Notes: generated by a model not told the origin, from the letters alone. Counted from the first letter of the stretch, positions 41,791 to 51,160 are shown. The stretch is 64,000 nucleotides of DNA from Bacillus pseudomycoides (GCF_022811845.1 NZ_CP064266.1:2294001-2358000); one strand, 5' to 3'. Program-made: numbers and translations.

Positions 41791-42125
41791 TATATATTGC
41801 TCTTTCACCATCTCAGTTATGGTTATGAAACCAAAAAAAGACTTATTCTCGTTTTTTCATTTTGGTTTTATAAGGCGTGGGGCTAAAAAAGACCCTGACC
41901 GTATCTATGCATGGTCGGATCCTCTTTCTCATCCAAAAAAGAAAGGTTTTCAATCATTTTCCACTATATATATTGCTCTTTCACCATCTCAGTTATGGCT
42001 ATGAAACCAAAAAAAGACTTATTCTCATTTTTTTATTTTGGTTTCATATGGCATGGCGCTAAAAAAGGCCCTGACCGCATCTATGCAAGGGCGGATACTC
42101 TTTCCTACCTAAAAAAGGTTTTCAA
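41791..42125 (+). repeat. tandem pair of the dispersed hairpin repeat (R6 and R7)
   Basis: Two copies are offset by 176 bp, both beginning TATATATTGCTCTTTCACCA. Each has the arm pair ATGAAACCAAAA / TTTTGGTTTCAT (42001-42012 with 42036-42047 perfect; 41825-41836 with 41860-41871 with one G-U), then GGCATGG, a GGCCCTGACCG(C/T)ATCTATGCA block with a partly pairing right half, and a CACCTAAAAAAG-type end. Other copies: 12407, 27481, 35131, 40338, 49036, 61308 and 61450. Confidence 0.85.
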
Positions 42126-42262
42126 ATGTCTTATCAATTTAATAAATAAAGTGAAATTTCTTCACATCTCGTGCATAGTTTGTTATTGTAAAAGGGTGCG
42201 TATCAAAAGGTACTCAAAGGGCAAGGACATTAGACCAAGCCCGTTAAAGGAGGAAAAATACA

Positions 42263-42616
42263 ATGACAAAAAACATTCATGATGTTGCATATGAATTACA
42301 AAAGGCAATCGCAGAAAATACAGATTTTCAAGCATTAAAAGCTAGTTATGCAGAAGTACAAGGGGATGCAGCGTCTAAGCAATTATTTGATCAATTCCGT
42401 ACAATGCAAATGGGCTTACAACAAAAGATGATGCAAGGCCAAGAGATTACTGATGAAGATAATCAAAAAGCACAAGAAGTTGTAGCGCTTATTCAACAAG
42501 ATCCAAAAATCGTAAAGTTAATGGAAGCAGAGCAACGCTTAAATGTTGTAATCGGCGATATTAACAAAATTATCATGAAGCCACTTGAAGAATTATATAC
42601 TGCATACCAGGCTTAA
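42263..42616 (+). CDS. yheA: YlbF/YmcA-family protein YheA
   Basis: A 117-residue all-helical protein that matches B. subtilis YheA in length and motifs: DVAYELQKAI near the start, EITDEDNQKAQEVVALIQQ in the middle and INKIIMKPLEELY at the end. Paralogues YlbF and YmcA form a complex that regulates RNase Y, but YheA itself has no established role. AAAGGAGG lies 9 nt before the ATG. It follows the repeat cluster, which separates it from yheB. Confidence 0.9.
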   Translation: MTKNIHDVAYELQKAIAENTDFQALKASYAEVQGDAASKQLFDQFRTMQMGLQQKMMQGQEITDEDNQKAQEVVALIQQDPKIVKLMEAEQRLNVVIGDINKIIMKPLEELYTAYQA

Positions 42617-42620
42617 TTAG

Positions 42621-42655
42621 AAAGGCGTTTCCTGAGAGGGAAACGTCTTTTTTTA
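42621..42655 (+). terminator. terminator after yheA
   Basis: AAAGGCGTTTCC / GGAAACGTCTTT with T7. Confidence 0.88.
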
Positions 42656-43007
42656 TGGAGTTCACAGAAGTTCCTTTTCTTAATCAATTGCATAAAAGGA
42701 AAGTTTTACAGGAAATAAAGTAAAGATAGGGCAAGGGATATTTGTTGAGAAAACCTTTAAAAATATGTAATACAAATGGAAAAATTTATAAAAAATATTA
42801 TTTCGATATAACAACATACATGTAAGGGTTTTCATTTTTTATTGTCAAAATAATTTCGAATTCATATTGTTGGAAAAGTAATACATTTATAATATAATAA
42901 TCAACAAGATATATTACATCACGTTAATTAATCAAGTGTAATATATGAGTGGTTTACATAATAACTAGCTTTATTGTACACGATTTTGACATAAAGGGAT
43001 GATTAGT
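42656..43007. other. regulatory region of alsSD
   Basis: This AT-rich stretch contains the long dyad at 42910-42945 but no gene. Confidence 0.6.
42910..42945. promoter_or_regulatory. 18-nt-spaced dyad upstream of alsS
   Basis: TATATTACA (42910-42918) and TGTAATATA (42937-42945) are perfect 9-bp inverted repeats about 65-100 bp before the alsS start. They suit binding of a dimeric regulator, perhaps AlsR-type or an anaerobic regulator. Identity unknown. Confidence 0.5.
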
Positions 43008-44699
43008 TTGAGTACAGAAGTAAAAGCAAGCAACGTGAAAACAAAAACAACAAAAGGAGCCGATCTTGTTGTCGATTGTTTAATCCAGCAAGGAGTTACA
43101 CATGTTTTCGGTATTCCGGGTGCAAAAATTGATTCTGTGTTTGATGTGCTAAAGGAGCGTGGACCTGAGTTAATCGTTTGTCGTCATGAACAAAACGCAG
43201 CATTTATGGCAGCGGCTGTTGGACGATTGACAGGAAAACCAGGTGTATGTCTTGTTACATCAGGACCAGGGACATCAAATTTAGCGACAGGTCTTGTGAC
43301 TGCTACTGCAGAGAGTGATCCCGTTGTTGCTTTAGCGGGTGCAGTGCCGCGTACAGATCGTTTGAAACGTACGCATCAATCTATGGATAATGCTGCACTA
43401 TTCGAACCAATCACAAAATATAGCGTAGAAGTAGAGCATTCTGATAATGTGCCAGAAGCACTTACAAATGCATTTCGCAGTGCAACTTCTACTCATCCGG
43501 GAGCAACGCTTGTTAGTCTTCCGCAAGATGTTATGACTGCTGAAACGTCCGTTTCATCTATTGGCACGCTTTCTCAGCCGCAACTTGGTATCGCTCCCAC
43601 ACATAAAATTGCCGCAGTTGTAGAACAAATTAAATCTGCAAAATTACCAGTTATTTTACTTGGTATGAGAGCGAGCACAAATGAAGTAACAAAAGCAGTT
43701 CGTGAGTTAATTGCTGATACACAATTGCCGGTTGTTGAAACGTATCAAGCAGCTGGAGCAATTTCACGTGAATTAGAAGATCATTTCTTTGGACGCGTTG
43801 GGTTATTCCGTAATCAACCAGGCGATATTTTATTAGAAGAGGCTGATCTTATTCTATCTATCGGTTATGACCCAATTGAGTATGATCCGAAGTTTTGGAA
43901 TAAGTTAGGGGACAGAACGATTATTCATCTTGACGATCATCAAGCTGATATTGACCATGACTATCAACCAAATTGCGAATTAATAGGTGATATTGCATTA
44001 ACGGTAGATAGCATTGCAGAGCAATTACCGAAACTTATTTTAACAACGAAATCAGAAGCTATCTTAGATCAATTGCGTGCGAAATTATCTGAGCAAGCTG
44101 AAGTGCCAGTTCGTGATTCACAAGGGCTTACACATCCACTGCAAGTCATTCGTACACTCCGCTCTTTAATTGATGATGAAACAACGGTGGCATGTGACAT
44201 CGGTTCCCATTACATTTGGATGGCAAGATGCTTCCGTTCTTATGAGCCACGCCGATTACTGTTTAGTAACGGTATGCAAACATTAGGTGTTGCGCTTCCA
44301 TGGGCAATTGCAGCGACATTAGTAGAACCAGGGAAAAAGGTTGTTTCCGTTTCTGGAGACGGTGGTTTCTTATTCTCTGCAATGGAATTAGAAACGGCAG
44401 TACGCTTGAATTCTCCAATTGTACATCTTGTTTGGAGGGATGGTACATACGATATGGTTGCATTCCAACAAATGATGAAATACGGCAGAACATCAGCGAC
44501 AGAATTTGGTGATGTTGATATTGTAAAATATGCAGAAAGCTTCGGTGCTACTGGACTTCGAGTAAATTCTCAAGAAGAGTTAGAAGATGTGTTGAAAGAA
44601 GCAATGAAAGCAGAAGGCCCTGTTATTGTTGATATTCCAATTGATTATCGCGATAACATTAAATTAAGTGAAAAATTACTACCAAACCAATTGAACTAG
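43008..44699 (+). CDS. alsS: catabolic acetolactate synthase
   Basis: AlsS condenses two pyruvates to acetolactate with thiamine diphosphate, the first step to acetoin. The 563-residue protein shows the catalytic Glu in RHEQNAAFMA (about residue 60), LVTSGPGTSNL, RTHQSMDNAALF, LFRNQPGD and the cofactor-binding GDGGFLFSAMELETAVRL. It lacks the FAD-site features of the anabolic enzyme. AAAGGGATGA spaces well to the TTG at 43008; the ATG at 42999 lies inside it. alsD follows after 21 bp, so they form an operon. Confidence 0.95.
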   Translation: MSTEVKASNVKTKTTKGADLVVDCLIQQGVTHVFGIPGAKIDSVFDVLKERGPELIVCRHEQNAAFMAAAVGRLTGKPGVCLVTSGPGTSNLATGLVTATAESDPVVALAGAVPRTDRLKRTHQSMDNAALFEPITKYSVEVEHSDNVPEALTNAFRSATSTHPGATLVSLPQDVMTAETSVSSIGTLSQPQLGIAPTHKIAAVVEQIKSAKLPVILLGMRASTNEVTKAVRELIADTQLPVVETYQAAGAISRELEDHFFGRVGLFRNQPGDILLEEADLILSIGYDPIEYDPKFWNKLGDRTIIHLDDHQADIDHDYQPNCELIGDIALTVDSIAEQLPKLILTTKSEAILDQLRAKLSEQAEVPVRDSQGLTHPLQVIRTLRSLIDDETTVACDIGSHYIWMARCFRSYEPRRLLFSNGMQTLGVALPWAIAATLVEPGKKVVSVSGDGGFLFSAMELETAVRLNSPIVHLVWRDGTYDMVAFQQMMKYGRTSATEFGDVDIVKYAESFGATGLRVNSQEELEDVLKEAMKAEGPVIVDIPIDYRDNIKLSEKLLPNQLN

Positions 44700-44720
44700 T
44701 GGTAAAGGAGTAGAATAGGC

Positions 44721-45479
44721 ATGAGTATTGCACAATTATTAGATATTGATGCGAAAAAGATCAAAACGAATAATGAAGTATATCAAACATCAACAATGCT
44801 AGCTTTATTAGATGGTATATATGATGGAATTATTAATTTTGAACAGTTAAAAGAACATGGAGACTTTGGCATCGGTACGTTTGATCAATTAGATGGTGAA
44901 ATGATTGCGTTTGACGGTGAGTTTTATCATTTACGTTCCGACGGTTCAGCAGAAATGGTAGCACCGGAAGAAACAACCCCGTTTGCCACTGTAACATTTT
45001 TTGAAAAAGAAATGAGTTATACAATTGATCGTCCAATGAATCGTGAAGAAGTGGAAGCTTTATTACATGAATTAATACCAAGTAAAAACTTATTTTATGG
45101 TATTCGCATGGATGGTACATTCCGTGAAGTAAGAACAAGAACCGTTCCGCGTCAAGAAAAACCGTATACACCGCTTGTAGAAGTAACAAAATCACAGCCG
45201 ATTTTTTCTTTCAAAAATACGAAAGGAACAATGGCAGGATTTTGGACACCGGATTATGCGCAAGGGATTGGAGTGGCCGGTTTCCATCTACATTATATTG
45301 ATGATGAACGAAGCGGAGGCGGGCATGTTTTTGATTTTACTGTAGAAAACTGTACGATCCAAATTTGTCAAAAAGCACATATGCATTTAGCACTTCCAGA
45401 AACAGCTGATTTTATGGCAGCAGATTTGTCGAGAGAAAACCTTGAAAATGATATTGCGACTGCGGAAGGTGCAGAGTAG
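44721..45479 (+). CDS. alsD: alpha-acetolactate decarboxylase
   Basis: AlsD converts acetolactate to acetoin. The 252-residue protein has the zinc-binding HLHYIDDERSGGGHVFDF segment (about residues 190-207; the three His coordinate the metal), the early GDFGIGTFDQLDGEMI motif and RMDGTFREVRTRTVPRQ. GGTAAAGGAG lies 10 nt upstream. It is co-transcribed with alsS and ends at a terminator. Confidence 0.96.
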   Translation: MSIAQLLDIDAKKIKTNNEVYQTSTMLALLDGIYDGIINFEQLKEHGDFGIGTFDQLDGEMIAFDGEFYHLRSDGSAEMVAPEETTPFATVTFFEKEMSYTIDRPMNREEVEALLHELIPSKNLFYGIRMDGTFREVRTRTVPRQEKPYTPLVEVTKSQPIFSFKNTKGTMAGFWTPDYAQGIGVAGFHLHYIDDERSGGGHVFDFTVENCTIQICQKAHMHLALPETADFMAADLSRENLENDIATAEGAE

Positions 45480-45480
45480 A

Positions 45481-45507
45481 AAAGAAGCCGATTTGGCTTC
45501 TTTTTTA
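45481..45507. terminator. terminator of alsSD
   Basis: AAAAGAAGCC / GGCTTCTTTT with T-rich tail. It overlaps the 3' end of the convergent glycosylase gene. Confidence 0.85.
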
Positions 45508-46119
45508 TTGAGAAACGAATGGATGATCCTTAAAATAAAAACGCCAAGGATAATGAACTGCTTCTTCAGCATAATCAATATTAATACGTGGGCCAGCAAT
45601 AATCTCATATTGAGAAGATAAGTGTTCTTCCTCAGGGACTAATTCAATATATAATTCATCACCTTGTAAGGATAAGCCGCGTTCTTCCAAAGTAATGCCA
45701 AGTGCGCGGCATAGCTTTCCAGGTCCGTTCGTTACATTTTTGTATTGTGATTTCGTAAGCTCTGTTTTACCATAACGTGTTATTTTTATTTCGTCTATTC
45801 CATCGACGGGTTCTAGTGCCCGAATCAGAACGCCTTGCGGGGTACCAACTGGAGCAGTGATGACATTGAAGCAATGGTACATACCATAAATAAGATAGAC
45901 ATAGGCATGTCCTGGTGCGCCAAACATAACTTTAGTCCGTTCGGTGCGTCTTCCGCCATAGCTATGTGCCGCTTTATCATCTGGTCCTTTATATGCTTCA
46001 ACTTCCACAATAGCCCCGCTTCGTTTTATCCCATCGACTATATGTACAAGTTTATGACCAAGTAGACTTTTTGCAACTTCTAATGTATCGCCCTCATAAA
46101 AAGAAGGAGGTGCTTTCAT
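45505..46119 (-). CDS. 3-methyladenine DNA glycosylase (MPG/AAG family)
   Basis: This 204-residue enzyme removes alkylated purines from DNA. It matches the human AAG-type fold: GAIVEVEAYKGPDDKAAHSYGG with the catalytic Glu, TERTKVMFGAPGHAYVYLIYGMY with the base-flipping Tyr region, GTPQGVLIRALEP, and NGPGKLCRALGI. GGAGATACC precedes the ATG. It stands alone between the acetoin operon and the yhaX-type gene. Confidence 0.93.
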   Translation of the reverse strand: MKAPPSFYEGDTLEVAKSLLGHKLVHIVDGIKRSGAIVEVEAYKGPDDKAAHSYGGRRTERTKVMFGAPGHAYVYLIYGMYHCFNVITAPVGTPQGVLIRALEPVDGIDEIKITRYGKTELTKSQYKNVTNGPGKLCRALGITLEERGLSLQGDELYIELVPEEEHLSSQYEIIAGPRINIDYAEEAVHYPWRFYFKDHPFVSQ

Positions 46120-46254
46120 AGTGGTATCTCCTTTACTGATGATATATGTATATCATAAACCAAATTTATAGCAAGGATTCTAACTCGTTCTAATTAATAA
46201 ATTTCTTTCATAAATTATGGATAGGGTGAAAGCAGCTAAGAGGAGGAATGCGTC

Positions 46255-47130
46255 ATGATTTATCGCTTGTTGGCTCTTAATATAGATGGGACACTTCTGC
46301 AGAAAAATGGGAAGATCCCAAAAGGAACACGAGAAGCTATTGACTTTGTAAAGCGAAAAGGTGTATATGTTACGCTGTTTACAAGTCGGCACTTTCAATC
46401 TGCTCATAAAATAGCGAAGTCATTAAAACTAGATTCCATATTAGTTACGCATAGCGGCGCTTTTATTTCTGCTTCATTAGATAAACCGCTCATTCAAAAA
46501 CGATTATCAGAAGAAAAGACGTTTAATATTGTGCAAGTACTTGAGCATTTTGAATGTAATATTCGTATTTCACATGAACGTTTTTCTATCGGTAACCGTG
46601 AGCGAAATACACCAAACTTAATTGCGCGCACTGTATTATCAAGTTCGGATCCGTTATTTTATCCTGTTCAATTTGTAGATTCATTAGGTAACACACTTCG
46701 TGATCAGCCTGTTGCAGCTCCGAAAATTGATGTTGTCTTTGCAAGTAGAGGAGAAAGAGAACGCGCGCTTAAAACGTTGAAAAAAGCGTTTGAAAATGTC
46801 GAGTATATAGAATCCGATGGGGGAAGGATAGAAATTCTTCCGCTGCATGTATCGAAATTAAGAGGATTGCAATTATTAGGAGAACACCTTGGAATAGAAT
46901 TGAATGAAATGGTAGCAATTGGAGATAGTTCGGAAGATTTAGAGGTCATCGAGAATGTTGGATTAGGAGTTGCAATGGGAGATGCGCCTATTCCAGTGAA
47001 GCAAGCAGCAGATTGGATTACACGTTCCAATAGTGAAAACGGAGTGGAATATATGATTAAGGAACATTTTCGAAAGCAATTTCCAATTCCATTTTTGAAA
47101 AATCACTCGCAGGTTCATAAATGGAGATAG
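46255..47130 (+). CDS. yhaX: Cof-type HAD phosphatase (YhaX-like)
   Basis: This 291-residue protein is a Cof-subfamily HAD hydrolase with a C2-type cap: motif I LLALNIDGTLLQ (note Asn where a second Asp is common: DxD is NxD), motif II THSGAF, and motif III/IV MVAIGDSSEDLEVIENVG. It lies next to hemZ as yhaX does in B. subtilis. If the first motif residue is really Asn, the nucleophile Asp is replaced and phosphatase activity may be lost. AGGAGGAATGC gives a good RBS. Confidence 0.82.
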   Translation: MIYRLLALNIDGTLLQKNGKIPKGTREAIDFVKRKGVYVTLFTSRHFQSAHKIAKSLKLDSILVTHSGAFISASLDKPLIQKRLSEEKTFNIVQVLEHFECNIRISHERFSIGNRERNTPNLIARTVLSSSDPLFYPVQFVDSLGNTLRDQPVAAPKIDVVFASRGERERALKTLKKAFENVEYIESDGGRIEILPLHVSKLRGLQLLGEHLGIELNEMVAIGDSSEDLEVIENVGLGVAMGDAPIPVKQAADWITRSNSENGVEYMIKEHFRKQFPIPFLKNHSQVHKWR

Positions 47131-47286
47131 GTTGTCTAAAAACGTGGCCTGAAAGCTACGTTTTTTCTTGTTTTTATTCCAAAGTTTTGTGAGACCTTTC
47201 CGGGAAAATGAGGTAAAAGCTTCTATATTGACCTGTACACGCCCTTCAAGTAAACTAAAGAGAGTTTACAAATGAAAAGGTGATAA

Positions 47287-48777
47287 GTGTTGTTAATTTC
47301 GATAAAAACGTTACAAGATGATCGTTTTTTACGTCCGCTGCAAAATATTAGCGGCTTATTTTTTGAAGAAAGCACGATAGGATTTGAGAAAGAAGATGCA
47401 AATCTTATTGTTGAAATACAGATAGAAGGAAACGTGACAGCTTCCGCGCGTTTAACAGACGTTGCAACTGGCAATGTATATGAAGAAACATTCTCAAAAG
47501 ATTTATCTTCTTTCACAGAAGAAAAAGAACGTATGAAACAAGTAAAGCACGTTGTTTCTTATGTGTATCTTTCTGTTCTTCAGCAGTTAACAGGATTGGA
47601 ACAGAGCTGGGGCATTTTAACAGGAGTACGTCCAACAAAACTTCTTCATAAAATGCTGCAAAATGGTATGTCAAAAGAAGAAGCGCATAAAGAACTTCGT
47701 GAAAGTTATTTAATTCATGAAGAAAAAATTGAATTATTGCAGCGCATTGTTGATTGCCAATTAGCAGTTGTTCCAGATTTATATCGTTTAAAAGAAGAAG
47801 TTAGTATTTATATCGGTATTCCGTTCTGTCCGACAAAATGTGCATATTGTACATTCCCGGCGTATGCGATTAATGGACGTCAAGGATCGGTTGATTCTTT
47901 CTTAGGAGGTTTACACTACGAAGTTCGTGAAATTGGTAAGTTCCTAAAAGAAAAAGGTGTTAAGGTTACAACGATTTATTACGGAGGCGGTACGCCAACA
48001 AGTATTACAGCAGAAGAAATGGATATGCTGTATGAGGAAATGTACCAATCGTTCCCGGATGTGAAAGAAGTACGGGAAGTAACAGTTGAGGCAGGTCGTC
48101 CTGATACGATTACGCCAGAAAAACTAGAAGTATTAAATAAATGGAACATCGACCGCATTAGTATTAACCCGCAGTCGTACCATCAAGAAACGTTAAAAGC
48201 GATCGGGCGCCATCATACAGTGGAAGAAACGATTGAAAAGTATCATTTAGCACGTCAAATGGGAATGAACAATATCAATATGGACTTAATTATTGGTCTT
48301 CCAGGTGAAGGGCTAGATATTTTTAAACATACGTTAGATGAAACGGAAAAGTTAATGCCGGAATCATTAACAGTTCACACATTATCATTTAAGCGTGCTT
48401 CTGAAATGACACAAAATAAGCGTAAATATAAAGTGGCAGGTCGCGAAGAAATTACAGCGATGATGCATGAAGCAGAAGAGTGGACGAAGAATCATAATTA
48501 CGTACCATATTATTTATACCGCCAAAAGAACATTTTGGGTAACTTGGAAAATGTCGGTTACGCAATGCCGTCGCAAGAAAGCATTTATAATATCGTGATT
48601 ATGGAAGAAGTACAATCGATTATCGGTCTTGGCTGCGGTGCATCAAGTAAATTTGTACATCCAAAAACAGGGGCAATTACGCATTTTGCAAACCCGAAAG
48701 ATCCGAAATCATATAATGATGGTTATATCAAGTATACAGAAGATAAGCTTGAAATTTTAAAAGAGTTATTTTCTTAA
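47287..48777 (+). CDS. hemZ: coproporphyrinogen dehydrogenase-like radical SAM protein HemZ
   Basis: A 496-residue radical SAM enzyme that matches B. subtilis HemZ. The 4Fe-4S motif FCPTKCAYC (C-x3-C-x2-C) lies near residue 180. YYGGGTPTSITAEEMD, EAGRPDT, SINPQSYHQETLKAIGRHH and DLIIGLPGEG follow, with NILGNLENVGYAMP in the C-terminal domain. HemZ is thought to act in oxygen-independent heme synthesis, though biochemical proof of this activity is limited. The start is GTG (TTG also possible) behind AAAAGGTGAT. Confidence 0.95.
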   Translation: MLLISIKTLQDDRFLRPLQNISGLFFEESTIGFEKEDANLIVEIQIEGNVTASARLTDVATGNVYEETFSKDLSSFTEEKERMKQVKHVVSYVYLSVLQQLTGLEQSWGILTGVRPTKLLHKMLQNGMSKEEAHKELRESYLIHEEKIELLQRIVDCQLAVVPDLYRLKEEVSIYIGIPFCPTKCAYCTFPAYAINGRQGSVDSFLGGLHYEVREIGKFLKEKGVKVTTIYYGGGTPTSITAEEMDMLYEEMYQSFPDVKEVREVTVEAGRPDTITPEKLEVLNKWNIDRISINPQSYHQETLKAIGRHHTVEETIEKYHLARQMGMNNINMDLIIGLPGEGLDIFKHTLDETEKLMPESLTVHTLSFKRASEMTQNKRKYKVAGREEITAMMHEAEEWTKNHNYVPYYLYRQKNILGNLENVGYAMPSQESIYNIVIMEEVQSIIGLGCGASSKFVHPKTGAITHFANPKDPKSYNDGYIKYTEDKLEILKELFS

Positions 48778-48837
48778 GAGAAGGGGCTGGCCTAAAGGTT
48801 CGTATATTACGAGGCTTTAGGCTTCAGTCTCTTTTTT
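48777..48837 (+). terminator. long terminator after hemZ
   Basis: GAGAAGGGGCTGGCCTAAAG pairs with CTTTAGGC..CAGTCTCTTTT over about 18 bp, followed by T6. Confidence 0.85.
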
Positions 48838-49289
48838 GATATGCGTAAAGATTGGTACTAACGTATTCATAATAAAAGAGGTAGCATTTGCTGTCTCTGC
48901 TTGTACTAACATAATAAGCTATCAGTCAAACAGCGTACCACTGTTTGAGATTTTTATTATCTATTACAGTTGTGAAATTTGTTTTTTTGTAAAAACAATA
49001 TTGTATATGAATTGAATAAATAGTATAAATCAATTTTTTAGAAGGAAGGGAGGATCTGTCATGCATAGAAGCAGTCAGGTCCTTTTTTTGAACCATTCCA
49101 AGTAGAAAGGGAGTGGAATTCCATTTTTGTTTTTAGAACTGCAATTTGCATGTTAGAACATCAAAATGAATATATATTTGTAAAACAGTGTCGAGAATGA
49201 TCGGAAAAAGAAGGTAAAAATGTAGAGGAAATGTCTACTTATACACGAAATGATAGATTTATGAAAGTTAAAAGGGGGCATAGTTTGAC
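48838..49289. other. gene-free region with a diverged hairpin repeat
   Basis: It contains copy R8 and a GGTAGCATTTGCTGTCTC-like short dyad near 48880. No coding region is visible. Confidence 0.5.
49036..49150 (-). repeat. dispersed hairpin repeat, copy R8 (diverged)
   Basis: On the minus strand: GGAATGGTTCAAAAAAAGGAC, CTGACTGCTTCTATGCATGAC, AGATCCTCCCTTCCTTC. The core block is well kept and the outer arms are degenerate. Confidence 0.65.
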
Positions 49290-50846
49290 ATGTATATGAC
49301 GATTGGGAGGATTTTTGATTTAGCGGTTGGTAAGTATTCGAATAAAGAAGCGCTAGTCGAACCAGAAAAGAACATTCGCTGGACATACAAAGAGTGGGAT
49401 GAACAGATTAATAAAACGGCGCAAGCATTATTAGCAGAAGGTGTGAAAAAAGGAGATACTGTATCTGTATATTCATATAACTGCCGTGAATTTGTAAACG
49501 TTTACCTCGCTTGTGCCAAAATCGGTGCGATTTTCAATCCGATTAACTTCCGTTTAAAAGCAAAAGAAGTAGCTTACATTCTCCACGATGCTGCCTCAAA
49601 AGTGGTTGTCTTTGAAAAAGCTGTTGAACAAACAGTTGCGATGATTGAAAGAGATTTCCCAAACAGTTCTTTTTGGTACATAGAAGATGATGCGCCTGCG
49701 TACGCTGCGTCGTATCACGAAAAAGTAGGTGCAGCGTCATCAGAGCCGGTGGATATTGTTGTTGAGGAAACAGATTATTGTTCGATGCTTTATACAAGTG
49801 GTACAACGGGGCATCCAAAAGGGGTGCTGCATCGTCACCGTGATATGGCAGAACATAGTATGATTTGTACGTATTTCTTAAAATATAACCGTGACAGTAT
49901 CGGGCTTGTTGTAGCACCACTGTACCATTGCGGGGAATTAAACGCTGGTATTATACCAAGAATTCAAGTCGGCGGGAAAAATATTATTTTACATCAATTT
50001 GAGACAAAGACGGTACTACATACAATTGAAAAAGAAAAAATCACGACATTTTTTGCGGCGCCAACGATGTGGAATATGATGTTACAAGAGGATTTATCAC
50101 AATATGAACTTCGCTCGATGAAAATTGGGGTATACGGCGGCGCAGCAATGGCACCAGCACTTGTAAAAGAATGTAAAGAGCGTCTACATATTGATCTTGT
50201 TCAAATTTATGGAATGACAGAGATGGGACCGGTTATTGCATTCTTAGTAGAAGAAGATCAAATTACGAAAGCTGGTTCAGCTGGAACTCCTTGTTTTAGT
50301 CACGAAATTCGAATTGTAAAGCCGAACGAAGAGGGACCGGCAGAACCAGATGATGTACTACCACCGTATGAAGTGGGAGAAATTATTTCACGTGGACCAA
50401 CCATGATGGCAGGATATCATAATCGTGAAGAAGCGAACGCAAAGTCTATGTATAAAGGTTGGTACCATTCGGGAGATCTTGGTTATTTTGACAAAGATGG
50501 TTATTTATATGTGGCGGATCGTGTTGACGATATGGTTATAAGTGGCGGGGTAAATATTTATCCGCGTGAAATTGAAGATTTCCTGCATAGTCATCCTGGC
50601 ATACTAGATGTTGCAGTACTTGGTGAACCAGATGAATTATGGGGTGAACGTGTTGTTGCGGTAGTGGTCAAAAAAGATGAACATATTACAGCGGAGGATT
50701 TAGAAGTATACTGTAAAGAAAGTGACGAATTAGCTGACTATAAACGCCCGCGTCATTATATATTTGCAGATGAACTGCCTCGTAATGCGAGCGGGAAGTT
50801 ACAGAAATTTGTATTGAGAGAATCACTAAAGGGTGCTAAAAAGTAA
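49290..50846 (+). CDS. acyl-CoA synthetase (AMP-forming, long-chain fatty acid type)
   Basis: A 518-residue adenylating enzyme of the ANL superfamily. It shows the P-loop MLYTSGTTGHPKGV (about residues 165-178), the A5 motif VQIYGMTEMGPV, the hinge YHSGDLGYFDKDGYLYVADRVDD, the Lys region SGGVNIYPREIED and the catalytic C-terminal Lys in NASGKLQK. It activates a carboxylic acid, probably a fatty acid, to its CoA ester. AAAGGGGG lies 10 nt before the ATG. It is monocistronic and the substrate is not readable. Confidence 0.9.
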   Translation: MYMTIGRIFDLAVGKYSNKEALVEPEKNIRWTYKEWDEQINKTAQALLAEGVKKGDTVSVYSYNCREFVNVYLACAKIGAIFNPINFRLKAKEVAYILHDAASKVVVFEKAVEQTVAMIERDFPNSSFWYIEDDAPAYAASYHEKVGAASSEPVDIVVEETDYCSMLYTSGTTGHPKGVLHRHRDMAEHSMICTYFLKYNRDSIGLVVAPLYHCGELNAGIIPRIQVGGKNIILHQFETKTVLHTIEKEKITTFFAAPTMWNMMLQEDLSQYELRSMKIGVYGGAAMAPALVKECKERLHIDLVQIYGMTEMGPVIAFLVEEDQITKAGSAGTPCFSHEIRIVKPNEEGPAEPDDVLPPYEVGEIISRGPTMMAGYHNREEANAKSMYKGWYHSGDLGYFDKDGYLYVADRVDDMVISGGVNIYPREIEDFLHSHPGILDVAVLGEPDELWGERVVAVVVKKDEHITAEDLEVYCKESDELADYKRPRHYIFADELPRNASGKLQKFVLRESLKGAKK

Positions 50847-50943
50847 AATAATAGCTTTCCAATTTGTTTTATTACAAGTTAATATATTGTCCGCAATTCT
50901 TTGTTAAAGAGAAGGTTTATGAAATGTTGCACATTATATAAAG

Positions 50944-50988
50944 GATAGATAAAGCAGAAAATATTTTATGCTTTATCTATCTTTTTTG
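50944..50988 (+). terminator. terminator after the acyl-CoA synthetase gene
   Basis: GATAGATAAAGCA / TGCTTTATCTATC, a perfect 13-bp stem, with T6. Confidence 0.88.
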
Positions 50989-51160
50989 TACTACGTATGG
51001 CTTTATTATCATAACGTTCACGCTTTACCACACCAGAATGTTTTTAAGAACGTGCAGTGTTTTCTGCAAGTTCTTTTTATTTTCATGTTTAATAATGAAT
51101 GCGTACTTTAGTATATGAGTTTACATTCTCCTTTAAGAAATTTCACTTCACTAACAGTTA

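Noticed and set aside
41771..42282. Several 60-123-codon ORFs between yheB and yheA
   Set aside because: They lie within the tandem hairpin repeats and repeat the same peptide by DNA duplication; the arms and not the codons are conserved.
42999..43007. ATG start for alsS at 42999
   Set aside because: The ATG lies inside the AAAGGGATGA RBS; TTG at 43008 has correct spacing and gives the family N-terminus.
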